DNA of 37,951 bases from assembly GCA_016871015.1 (NCBI GenBank), contig VFZX01000027.1, forward strand, positions 1 to 37,951, written 5' to 3'. The position numbers and the translations under genes were made by a program. Below, piece after piece: positions 16,204-23,382 of the stretch (its first letter is position 1; each line of letters starts with the position of its first letter). The notes under the pieces are model-generated. The model ran no database searches. It was not told where the DNA came from and saw only the letters and a list, made by a program, of their open reading frames with translations. This DNA is from Acidobacteriota bacterium (GTDB taxonomy: Bacteria; Acidobacteriota; Terriglobia; Bryobacterales; Bryobacteraceae).

Positions 16204-17022
16204 GTGAAGGAGCTCGAAGATTTGCTCGTGAACCGCAACGAGAACGTCCCTCTCGACGTGGCCCTGCTGCAGATCGCCTCGGTCGAATATCCGGACCTCG
16301 ACGTCACCTGGTTCGTCGAGGTGCTCGACTCCTACGCGCGTGAGTTGGCCGAGACCACCCACACCGGGATGCGCGGAGAGGAGTGGCTGGAGGCGGCCAA
16401 CAGCTACCTGTACGGCAACCTCGGATTCCGGGGCAATCAGGACGACTACTACAACGCCCGCAACAGTTGCCTGAACGACGTGCTGGCCGAGCGTACCGGG
16501 ATCCCGCTCACCCTGTGCGTGGTCTACATGGAGATCGCCCGGAGGCTCGGACGCGAGATGTCGGGAATCGGCCTGCCGCGCCACTTCCTCGCCCACTATT
16601 CCGACGGCCGCTATTCGACTTATGTCGACTGCTTTCACGGCGGACGGCCAATGACCACCGAAGAAGTGCGCGACTTCGGAATGGAGATCGCGCAAATTGA
16701 CGTGGTGGAGCATCCGCAGTATCTGGCTCCGGTCACCAAGTTCCAGATCGCCGTCCGGACGCTCGACAACCTCCGCCACGTTTACTATCTCAAAAAGGAT
16801 TACGCAAAGGCTGTCCGGGTGCTGGATCTCTATCTGGCGGCCAAGCCCGGCGCGGCGGAAGAATACAAGCAGCGCGGCTTCCTGCTGTTGACCCAGAAGC
16901 GGCCTGCCGAGGCCCTCCGCGATCTTCAACGCTACGTCAAGCTGCTGCCGGATGCGGAGGACCGGAGCCAGGTCGAGGAGCAGATGCAGTACATCCGGTC
17001 CTTCTTGAGGTCGTTGAACTAG
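16204..17022 (+). CDS. SirB1-like transglutaminase-fold protein with TPR tail
   Basis: 272 residues from GTG 16204. An alternative is TTG at 16222, which has AAGGAG (16207-16212) 9 nt upstream; GTG 16204 instead has a TATTCT box 7 nt upstream. The body matches the SirB1/transglutaminase-core-2 family: RNSCLNDVLAERTGIP (86-101), LTLCVVYMEIA (C105), LPRHFLAHY (H127) and YVDCFHGGRPM (D142), so a Cys-His-Asp set is plausible. Two TPR-like helical pairs follow (about 185-250). The biochemical function of this family is poorly defined. The hybrid kinase begins at the base after its stop codon. Confidence 0.88.
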   Translation: MKELEDLLVNRNENVPLDVALLQIASVEYPDLDVTWFVEVLDSYARELAETTHTGMRGEEWLEAANSYLYGNLGFRGNQDDYYNARNSCLNDVLAERTGIPLTLCVVYMEIARRLGREMSGIGLPRHFLAHYSDGRYSTYVDCFHGGRPMTTEEVRDFGMEIAQIDVVEHPQYLAPVTKFQIAVRTLDNLRHVYYLKKDYAKAVRVLDLYLAAKPGAAEEYKQRGFLLLTQKRPAEALRDLQRYVKLLPDAEDRSQVEEQMQYIRSFLRSLN

Positions 17023-19617
17023 ATGGAACCTCGAGTCCTTCTCGCGGCGGGACTTGCCGGGGCGGCGCTCAACTTCTTGCGCCTGGAGGCGGCGGGCGGA
17101 GCCGCGGTCACATTCGGCGGAGTACCTGCGCTTTTGATCGCGCTGACCGGACGTCCTGGGCTGGCGGCGGCGGTTGCACTCACCGCCGGGATCCCGTCGC
17201 TGTTCGGGTTCGGCGAAATGCGCTGGGCACTGCTCCATGTGCTGGAAGCGGCAGGACTCGCGGTCCTGGCACGGCGGATGTCCGGCCTTCCCGCGGCGCT
17301 CCTGCTGTGGACCGCGGCGTTGGCACCGGCGGCGATCGTCCTGCGGATGCGCGACCTCGATCCTTCCGGCGCCCTGGTGTGGCTCCAGACGATGGTCCTG
17401 ATGCTCAACGGCCTGGTGAATACCGTGATCGCCGAGCATCTGGTGCGGATGTTGGGCGGGCGCGCGGGACTGGAGCCGGCGGGCGGGCTGCGGGGGTTGA
17501 GCCTGCGGTCGATCCTCGCATCCAGCATGGTCGGCGTGGTCGCCCTGCCGCTGCTGTTGCTGACGGCGGTCTCGAGCCGGGCTGAGGTGGAGCGGAACCG
17601 CTCGGAAGCCCAGCAGCGGATGAACGGCGCCGCAGCCATCATGCGGGCCCAGGTGGACGACTACCTCGGTGCGCACATGCAGGCGGTAATCTCGCTTGCC
17701 GGGTTGATCGAGGAGACTGGGACCGCGGATCAGGCGCGGATCGCGCGGATGGTGGAGCGCACGCATCTCGGATATCCGGCATTCGAAAGCCTGCGCGTGA
17801 TCCCGGGTCCGGGCCAAGCCAACGCCTGGCTCTCCCAGAGCGGTACCAAGATCAGCATCGGCGCGCCGGCCGGACCGATGTCCATTGAGGGGCGCATCGA
17901 TTTTTCAACGCTGCGGTTTCTCGATCCCGCCCTTCACGGGCTGCCGGAAGCCACTGCTTTGCTGGCCGACTCAGAAAGGCGCGTTGTGTTTTCCTCCCGT
18001 CCGGCAGACGCCTCTGTGGCCGGGATGCAAGCGGAGTCCGTCACGCGCGACGGCGGATTGCGCGTCGTGGTCCGGCAGCCGGACGCAACGGTGACAGGCC
18101 ACGCGGCGCGGAACTACCTCAGGAACAACATATCCGCGCTGCTGATGTTGCTGTTCTCGATCCCGGTGGCCGCGCTGCTCGCCTGGCAGCTTTCCGATCC
18201 CCTGGCCCAGCTCGCCGCGCGCGTGAGGAATCTTCAGGTGCCGGGCCGGCTGGTGCCCGCACCGAAACCCCCGTCCGCGTCGACACCGGCGGAAGCCGCC
18301 GAGTTGTTGGCGGGATTCGACGCCATGATGGGCCGCATCCGGGACTCCTACGATTCGTTGTCGCTCGCCGTTGAGGAGCGCGACCGCCTGAACGCGCACC
18401 AAAAGGAGCTTCTATCAGGTCTGGACGGGAAAATCCGCGAACGCACCCAGGAGCTGCTCGAAGCGCGCCTCCGCGCCGAAGACGCAAGCCGCGTGAAGAG
18501 CTCGTTCCTGGCCAACATGAGCCACGAGATCCGCACTCCGATGAATGGCGTCCTTGGGATGTTGTCCGCGTTGCTTGTATCCGGACTGACGCCGGAGCAG
18601 AACGAGAGCGCCCAACTCGCGCATTCCTCCGCGGCAAGCCTGCTCACGATCCTGGACGACATTCTCGATTTTTCGAAAATCGAAGCGGGACGGCTGACGC
18701 TTGAGACAATTGATTTCGACTTGAAAAAGCTTGTCGATACCTCACTCGCGCCGCTGCGGCCACGCGCCGAGGAGAAGAACCTGGTGATCGAGACGGTGTT
18801 CCACCCCAGCCTCCGCGCTTGTTATAAGGGAGATCCGGGGCGGATCCGGCAGGTCCTCACCAACCTGGTAAGCAACGCAATCAAGTTCACGCAGCAGGGT
18901 CATGTCCGGATCGAGTTGTCCCCGGCGGCGGTTCCGGCGGAGGGCCTCTGGGTCCGGGTGGAGGACACGGGAATGGGGATCAGCCCGGCTGCGCTTCGCC
19001 GCATCTTCGAGCCGTTCGTGCAGGCAGACGTTTCAACCACGCGGCACTTTGGCGGCACCGGGCTGGGCCTGGCGATCACGCGCCACCTGGTGACGCTGAT
19101 GTCCGGCACAATCGAAGCGCGGAGCACGGAGGGTCAGGGCACCGTCTTTGAGTTTTCGCTTCCCCTTCCGGCTGGAAGGCTCGCGGACACTCCGATCGTT
19201 GCGCCTACCCAAATTCACACAAGGTTCGCACCAGACCTGAAGGTCCTGGTCGCTGAGGACAATCTTGTGAACCAGAAGGTTGCGGTCCGCTTGCTCGAGA
19301 AGCTGGGGCTGAGGGCCGACGTCGCGCAGAACGGAGCCCTGGCGGTGGAGGCGGCCCGCAAGCAGCAATACGATCTCATTCTGATGGATTGCCAGATGCC
19401 GGAGATGGATGGATTCGAGGCGACCCGGGAGATCCGCGCTGGTGAGAACGGCCATCGCACCCCGATCGTCGCCCTGACAGCCGGCGCCATGCCGGGCGAG
19501 CGCGAGCGCTGTGTTGAAGCGGGCATGGACGAGTACCTCAGCAAGCCGGTCCAACTGGATCTGCTCACGGAAATGCTGCGAAAGTACCTCGCCGAGGCCC
19601 CTTCCGCTCAGCCCTGA
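17023..19617 (+). CDS. Membrane hybrid histidine kinase with C-terminal receiver
   Basis: 864 residues. The N-terminus holds several hydrophobic helices (about 1-150), then a helix near 165-185, an extracytoplasmic sensor region (about 190-365) and another helix near 368-390 leading to a HAMP-like/coiled-coil linker. The kinase core has the H box [11 protein letters not shown] (phospho-acceptor H501), the N box [11 protein letters not shown] and G boxes DTGMGIS and [10 protein letters not shown] receiver domain follows, with AEDN, phospho-acceptor D789 ([11 protein letters not shown]) and the conserved lysine in LSKPV. No output domain or partner regulator is nearby, so phosphate probably passes to a separate phosphotransfer protein. 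The stimulus is unknown. Confidence 0.94.
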   Translation: MEPRVLLAAGLAGAALNFLRLEAAGGAAVTFGGVPALLIALTGRPGLAAAVALTAGIPSLFGFGEMRWALLHVLEAAGLAVLARRMSGLPAALLLWTAALAPAAIVLRMRDLDPSGALVWLQTMVLMLNGLVNTVIAEHLVRMLGGRAGLEPAGGLRGLSLRSILASSMVGVVALPLLLLTAVSSRAEVERNRSEAQQRMNGAAAIMRAQVDDYLGAHMQAVISLAGLIEETGTADQARIARMVERTHLGYPAFESLRVIPGPGQANAWLSQSGTKISIGAPAGPMSIEGRIDFSTLRFLDPALHGLPEATALLADSERRVVFSSRPADASVAGMQAESVTRDGGLRVVVRQPDATVTGHAARNYLRNNISALLMLLFSIPVAALLAWQLSDPLAQLAARVRNLQVPGRLVPAPKPPSASTPAEAAELLAGFDAMMGRIRDSYDSLSLAVEERDRLNAHQKELLSGLDGKIRERTQELLEARLRAEDASRVKSSFLANMSHEIRTPMNGVLGMLSALLVSGLTPEQNESAQLAHSSAASLLTILDDILDFSKIEAGRLTLETIDFDLKKLVDTSLAPLRPRAEEKNLVIETVFHPSLRACYKGDPGRIRQVLTNLVSNAIKFTQQGHVRIELSPAAVPAEGLWVRVEDTGMGISPAALRRIFEPFVQADVSTTRHFGGTGLGLAITRHLVTLMSGTIEARSTEGQGTVFEFSLPLPAGRLADTPIVAPTQIHTRFAPDLKVLVAEDNLVNQKVAVRLLEKLGLRADVAQNGALAVEAARKQQYDLILMDCQMPEMDGFEATREIRAGENGHRTPIVALTAGAMPGERERCVEAGMDEYLSKPVQLDLLTEMLRKYLAEAPSAQP

Positions 19618-19639
19618 ACTGTGCGATAACAAGTGGATC

Positions 19640-20209
19640 ATGAACAAGTGGCCCGTTGCTGGGATACTGGCGGGAATCGGCGTCTTCGTGTGGGGAGCCA
19701 TCACGCACATGGCGCTTGGCATTGAACAAAAGTCGATCAGCACGTTTTCCGACGAGGCAGCGGTCACCGCCGTGCTGAAGGAGAAGGTCGCGCAACCGGG
19801 ATTCTACTTCTTTCCGAACGAACAGGACGATGGAGTGTTCTTCCGGGTGACCGAGCAAGACCCGGAGAAAATGGCCGCGCGCGTGAAGACGAGCCCGCGC
19901 GGCGTGCTGCTGTATACGCCCGCGGGTGTACCGTTCAGCTTCCCGGCGAGCCTGGGCACGCAGTTCGTCCTCGACATCCTGAGCGGTGTGATCCTGGCCT
20001 GGATCTTCTCGGTCGCGATTGGGGATCCGAAGCGCAAGATCTGTGGGCCCTGCCTTGGCGCCGTGGTTGGACTGTTCTCCGTGGCGGCGATCCTTTTGCC
20101 CTGGTGGAACTGGTACGGACTGCCGGTGAGCATGGTCGCCTCGGGTGTGATCGAACAAGGCGTCGGATTCGGAATTGCAGGCTGGATTCTCGGCAAATTG
20201 ATCAAGTAG
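19640..20209 (+). CDS. Four-helix membrane protein of unknown function
   Basis: 189 residues from ATG 19640, which gives a membrane helix at once (MNKWPVAGILAGIGVFVWGAI); no clear Shine-Dalgarno is seen. About 80 soluble residues follow (25-105), then three more hydrophobic segments (about 108-127, 135-155 and 160-187). KICGPCLG between helices 2 and 3 places a Cys pair at the membrane edge. I do not recognise the family. It lies 22 bp after the hybrid kinase and 14 bp before the cyclase-family gene. The soluble loop probably faces the periplasm, but this is inferred only from charge distribution. Confidence 0.75.
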   Translation: MNKWPVAGILAGIGVFVWGAITHMALGIEQKSISTFSDEAAVTAVLKEKVAQPGFYFFPNEQDDGVFFRVTEQDPEKMAARVKTSPRGVLLYTPAGVPFSFPASLGTQFVLDILSGVILAWIFSVAIGDPKRKICGPCLGAVVGLFSVAAILLPWWNWYGLPVSMVASGVIEQGVGFGIAGWILGKLIK

Positions 20210-20223
20210 AGGTGAACATACCA

Positions 20224-21219
20224 ATGCACAGATACGCGCTTCCCCTGTTCGTGTGCGCGCCCGCGCTGCTCTACTCGCAAGGGTGGCAAAAGGGCAAGGG
20301 CTACGGCTGGGTCTTCGGACCAAAGGACGAACGTGGTGCGATCAACACCGTCAATACCCCGGCGAAGATCCTGGCCGCGCTGCGGTCGGCCAAGACAGGC
20401 CGCGTGTTTGACCTGGGCGTTCCGGTCGACCGGACTTCCTACAAGTGGCCCGGGCATTCGCCGACCGAGGTGCTGAGCTACCGGAGTCCGGAAGGAGCCA
20501 AGCGCGCGCCGGATACGAATCCGTTCAAGGGGCATCCGGGACAGATGGCCTGGCACAGTTGCGCGTTGTTCATCTCCGATAATGTGGGCACGCAGATCGA
20601 TGGTCTGGGCCACATTACCGCGGGCGCGGACAATCACTGGTACAACGGGTACAAGGAAAGCGACTGGGGCACGGATTTCGGAGTCCGCAAGGCCGATGCG
20701 GACCAGATCCCCCCGATCGTCGTCCGTGCGGTGATGATCGATGTCGCCGGATGGAAGGGCGTGGATGCGCTGCCGTCAAACTTCCCGATCGGATCGAAGG
20801 AGCTCCAGTCCGCCCTGGCCAAACAAGGCGTGGACGTTGAAGTGGGTGACGTGGTGCTGATCCGTACTGGAACGCTCCGCCATTGGGGTCCGTCGGGCGC
20901 CAGCCACGCCAAGATCGCAGAACATGATTCGGCGGGGATCACGCTGGAGGCGGCGAAGTGGCTGGTGGAACAGAAGGGCGCGGTGATGATCGGCTCCGAC
21001 ACCAGTGGGCTCGAAGTGGGCGTGGATCCTGCGATGAAGAGTTATCCAAATGCTGTGCATGAGTATCTCCTGGTCAAGCAGGGGGTCCACGTCGGCGAGT
21101 TCCACAACCTGGAGGGATTGGCGGCGGCCAAGGTCTACCGGTTCGTGTATTCAGCGGTGACCAACCGGGTCCGGGGTGCTGTGGCCGGGTTCGCGTTGCG
21201 GCCGGTTGCGATCGAATGA
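20224..21219 (+). CDS. Exported cyclase-family (KynB-like) hydrolase
   Basis: 331 residues from ATG 20224, preceded by GAGGTGA at a good distance; a signal peptide follows (MHRYALPLFVCAPALLYSQ). The fold signature of the cyclase/kynurenine-formamidase family is present, but the metal motif HxGTHxDxxxH reads NVGTQIDGLGH (120-130): D126 and H130 are kept, the first two histidines are N120 and Q124. Other family segments include VGDVVLIRTG, IGSDTSGLEV and VGEFHNLEGL. Relatives hydrolyse amide or ester bonds; the substrate here is unknown. It is last in the transglutaminase-kinase unit. Confidence 0.83.
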   Translation: MHRYALPLFVCAPALLYSQGWQKGKGYGWVFGPKDERGAINTVNTPAKILAALRSAKTGRVFDLGVPVDRTSYKWPGHSPTEVLSYRSPEGAKRAPDTNPFKGHPGQMAWHSCALFISDNVGTQIDGLGHITAGADNHWYNGYKESDWGTDFGVRKADADQIPPIVVRAVMIDVAGWKGVDALPSNFPIGSKELQSALAKQGVDVEVGDVVLIRTGTLRHWGPSGASHAKIAEHDSAGITLEAAKWLVEQKGAVMIGSDTSGLEVGVDPAMKSYPNAVHEYLLVKQGVHVGEFHNLEGLAAAKVYRFVYSAVTNRVRGAVAGFALRPVAIE

Positions 21220-21400
21220 TCGCCGTCACGCGGCCGCTATTCGCCCCTTTCGGGACAGCCCGCATCTGAAATGCGAGCGCGGCGGAGTCTTGCACGATGA
21301 TGTTGACCCGCCCGCTCGGACGAAGGGCGAGTTCTTTTGAAGGCCAAGCACTCCGTCCTCGTACTGGGGCCTCGAGGGCTTTCACAACCAGTGATCCTAA
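21220..21400. other. Intergenic stretch without identified gene
   Basis: This 181-bp stretch follows the cyclase gene and follows the end of the ribbon-helix-helix gene on the other strand. The minus strand stays open in two frames for most of it, but neither frame resembles a family I know and codon third positions are less GC-rich than in the neighbours. A small hairpin (CGCAT, CTGAA loop, ATGCG) lies near 21271. No terminator, tRNA or toxin gene is seen. Confidence 0.4.
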
Positions 21401-21631
21401 CTAAGACGGCGCGAGGGCGCGTTCCGCCCATTCGATGTCCTCCGCGGCAGGCTCACCATGTTGTTCGATCAGATCCCGCAGTAGGGCTCGAAGAGACTCG
21501 CGCTCCTCGCTTTCCGCGAGGACCCGGGCAATGTAGCCTGAAACCGAATCGGCGCGGCCTGCCCGGACTTCCCGGCGGACCCTCGCGAGTTGATTCTTGG
21601 GCAGACTGATCACGATCTTCGACCTGGTCAC
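21401..21631 (-). CDS. Ribbon-helix-helix (CopG-like) protein, orphan antitoxin-like
   Basis: 76 residues from GTG 21631; an earlier in-frame TTG (21661) would add 10 residues. GTG 21631 is favoured because TATGAT, preceded by TGG as in an extended -10, lies 6 nt upstream and because the beta-strand SKIVISLPKNQ then begins near the N-terminus, as usual. Two helices follow (LARVRREVRAG, SVSGYIARVLAESEERESL), then an acidic tail that could contact a toxin. Such proteins bind DNA as dimers and often autoregulate a toxin-antitoxin operon. No toxin gene follows downstream, so it is an orphan or a stand-alone regulator. Confidence 0.72.
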   Translation of the reverse strand: MTRSKIVISLPKNQLARVRREVRAGRADSVSGYIARVLAESEERESLRALLRDLIEQHGEPAAEDIEWAERALAPS

Positions 21632-21637
21632 ACCGGA

Positions 21638-21646
21638 ATCATACCA
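21638..21646 (-). promoter_or_regulatory. Extended -10 box before the ribbon-helix-helix gene
   Basis: On the minus strand, TGG followed by TATGAT (hexamer 21643-21638) matches an extended -10 element and ends 6 nt before GTG 21631. This predicts a leaderless transcript. Confidence 0.45.
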
Positions 21647-21690
21647 GTCTTGCGTGGGCAAAACCAGGCCCAGCGCGGTCCGGATCCGCC

Positions 21691-21894
21691 CTATCCGCCA
21701 CCGACGAACTGCACAATCTCCACGGTCGCGCCAGCGGGGACAATCGTCTGGTCCCAGCCGGCCTTACGGGACAGTTCCCGGTTCAGCTCGACAGCAACAA
21801 GCGCCGGATCGACACCCAGATGCAGGAGCAGCGCGGCCACTGTGAGTCCCGAGGGGACCTGCTTCGGTTCCCCGTTCAACACAATCTCAATCAT
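21691..21894 (-). CDS. thiS: Sulfur carrier protein ThiS-like
   Basis: 67 residues from ATG 21894; the frame runs further upstream, but this start matches the family (MIEIVLNGEP). It has a ubiquitin-like beta-grasp pattern, with the TVAALLLHLG helix and the segment VAVELNRELSRKAGWDQTIVPAGATVEIVQFVGGG cut here at the family's C-terminal Gly-Gly, which is adenylated and thiocarboxylated to deliver sulfur for the thiamine thiazole ring. No other thiamine gene is nearby, so it is separated from thiG/thiF. A MoaD-like carrier is the alternative, but length and ending favour ThiS. Confidence 0.85.
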   Translation of the reverse strand: MIEIVLNGEPKQVPSGLTVAALLLHLGVDPALVAVELNRELSRKAGWDQTIVPAGATVEIVQFVGGG

Positions 21895-22005
21895 CAGTCC
21901 CGCACAGGATAGCATCCCCCTGCAGGGCGCTATCCGCCGAGCCCCACCCAGGAACACCGCCACATTCATCGCCGACAGTTCCGCCTTCACCGCGGCGGCT
22001 TCCGG

Positions 22006-23382
22006 TCAACTGAAAATCTCCCGGATCGCCCGTCCCTTCCCGTCGCGAGTGACATAGAAGGGCCGCTTCTCGACCTCGACACCGTAGTCCGGCGCGATTC
22101 CCATGGCGTGATAGAGGGTGGCGTGCAGGTCTTCGATCTTCACCGGCTTGTCGACCACCTTGCAGGGACGCTCATCCGCGGTGGCGCCATACAGGAACCC
22201 GCGCTTGACTCCGCCACCGAACAGCAGCACCGATCCCGCCTCGGTGAAATGGCGGTGCATCCCGTAGTGTTTCATTTCGCTGATGCGGTCCGGGATGGTC
22301 ACCTGGTCCTTCACCGGGCGGTCGGGTTTGCCCTCCTGCATCATGTCGCGCCCGAACTCGGAGGCGATCACGATCAGCGTTCGATTGAGCAATCCCCGCT
22401 CCTCGAGATCGAGCACCAGTTGCGATACCGGACCATCAATCAGCCGCTTGTTGTCGAGGGCGCGGGTGTGGCCGTTCTCATGTGTATCCCAGTAGCGGAA
22501 CGGAATGTACTCCGTGGTCACTTCAATAAACCGCGCGCCCGCTTCGGCCAGCCGCCGGGCGAGCAGACATCCCTGGCCAAATCGCGATGATCCATATCGC
22601 GCTGCCGAGGCCCCGGGCTCAAGCGTCAGGTCGAACGCCTTGGCTGCGGGCGAGTTCAAGAGCCGGTGGGCATTGTCCACGGACTTTTTGAGCGACTCCT
22701 GTTCGGCGCTGGTCCGTTCCCGCAACTCAGGACTGGCTTCGATCAGCCGCTTGTACCGCTCGTAGCGCTTCTCGAACCGCTCGTGCCGGATGTGAGCCGG
22801 CGGCCGGACCGCGGCGGCGGCGTCCATCGGATTAGTGACGAAGAAGGGGCCGTACTCGCTGCCCAGGCATCCTGCGGTGTGGAACGCCTTGAGGGAATCC
22901 GACTCCGCGCCAATCTCCAGGCCCTGCCCGACATCAATGAACGCGGGGACATCCGGATGCCGCGGCCCCAACGCCTTCGAGATCCAGGCGCCGAGATGCG
23001 GCGAGGCCACCGACTGCGGCGGAGCGTATCCGGTGTGCCAGTGATATTGGTGGCGGGCGTGCAGGATATGGCCCAGGTCCCCCGCTTGATAGGTGCGAAT
23101 GAGAGTACCACGGTCCATCACGCGCGCGATCTTTTCGAGTCCTTGCGAAATCTTGATGTTGTCCACCACCGTGTCGATCGCCGGAAACGTGGACAGCACG
23201 CGGTTCGGATCCATTCCCGGTTCAAACGCGGTGTAGCGCTTGGGATCAAACGTCTCAGTTTGCGCCATGCCGCCCGCCATCCACAGCAGGATCAGCGTAT
23301 CGGCCCGCGGCTCGATCTTCTCCGGCGCTGCGGACGCGGTGCCCGCTGCCGCCAGGGTTGTCAGGAAATCTCTCCGGTTCAT
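22006..23382 (-). CDS. DUF1501 protein with Tat-type signal (module A)
   Basis: 458 residues from ATG 23382, chosen because it overlaps the preceding stop as ATGA and starts a twin-arginine signal (NRRDFLTTLAAAG). DUF1501 proteins belong to the alkaline phosphatase/sulfatase-like superfamily; the conserved segments ETFDPK, YWDTHENGH and ASEFGRD are present, and the C-terminal part has LHATLYHAMGI as usual. The catalytic activity of the family is not established. It is third in a unit after the aldo/keto reductase and the DUF1549/1553 protein, its usual partner in Planctomycetes and Acidobacteria. Compared with the copy at 35.8 kb it has an insertion after EFGRD. Confidence 0.9.
   Translation of the reverse strand: MNRRDFLTTLAAAGTASAAPEKIEPRADTLILLWMAGGMAQTETFDPKRYTAFEPGMDPNRVLSTFPAIDTVVDNIKISQGLEKIARVMDRGTLIRTYQAGDLGHILHARHQYHWHTGYAPPQSVASPHLGAWISKALGPRHPDVPAFIDVGQGLEIGAESDSLKAFHTAGCLGSEYGPFFVTNPMDAAAAVRPPAHIRHERFEKRYERYKRLIEASPELRERTSAEQESLKKSVDNAHRLLNSPAAKAFDLTLEPGASAARYGSSRFGQGCLLARRLAEAGARFIEVTTEYIPFRYWDTHENGHTRALDNKRLIDGPVSQLVLDLEERGLLNRTLIVIASEFGRDMMQEGKPDRPVKDQVTIPDRISEMKHYGMHRHFTEAGSVLLFGGGVKRGFLYGATADERPCKVVDKPVKIEDLHATLYHAMGIAPDYGVEVEKRPFYVTRDGKGRAIREIFS

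Noticed and set aside
16195-17817. 540-codon minus-strand open frame
   Set aside because: Opposite the transglutaminase-like and hybrid kinase genes, with a His/Arg/Gln-rich translation typical of antisense frames in GC-rich DNA.
21237-21431. Possible toxin gene downstream of the ribbon-helix-helix gene
   Set aside because: The frame starts inside the antitoxin-like gene, lacks acidic PIN or RelE-type motifs and has no start signal.
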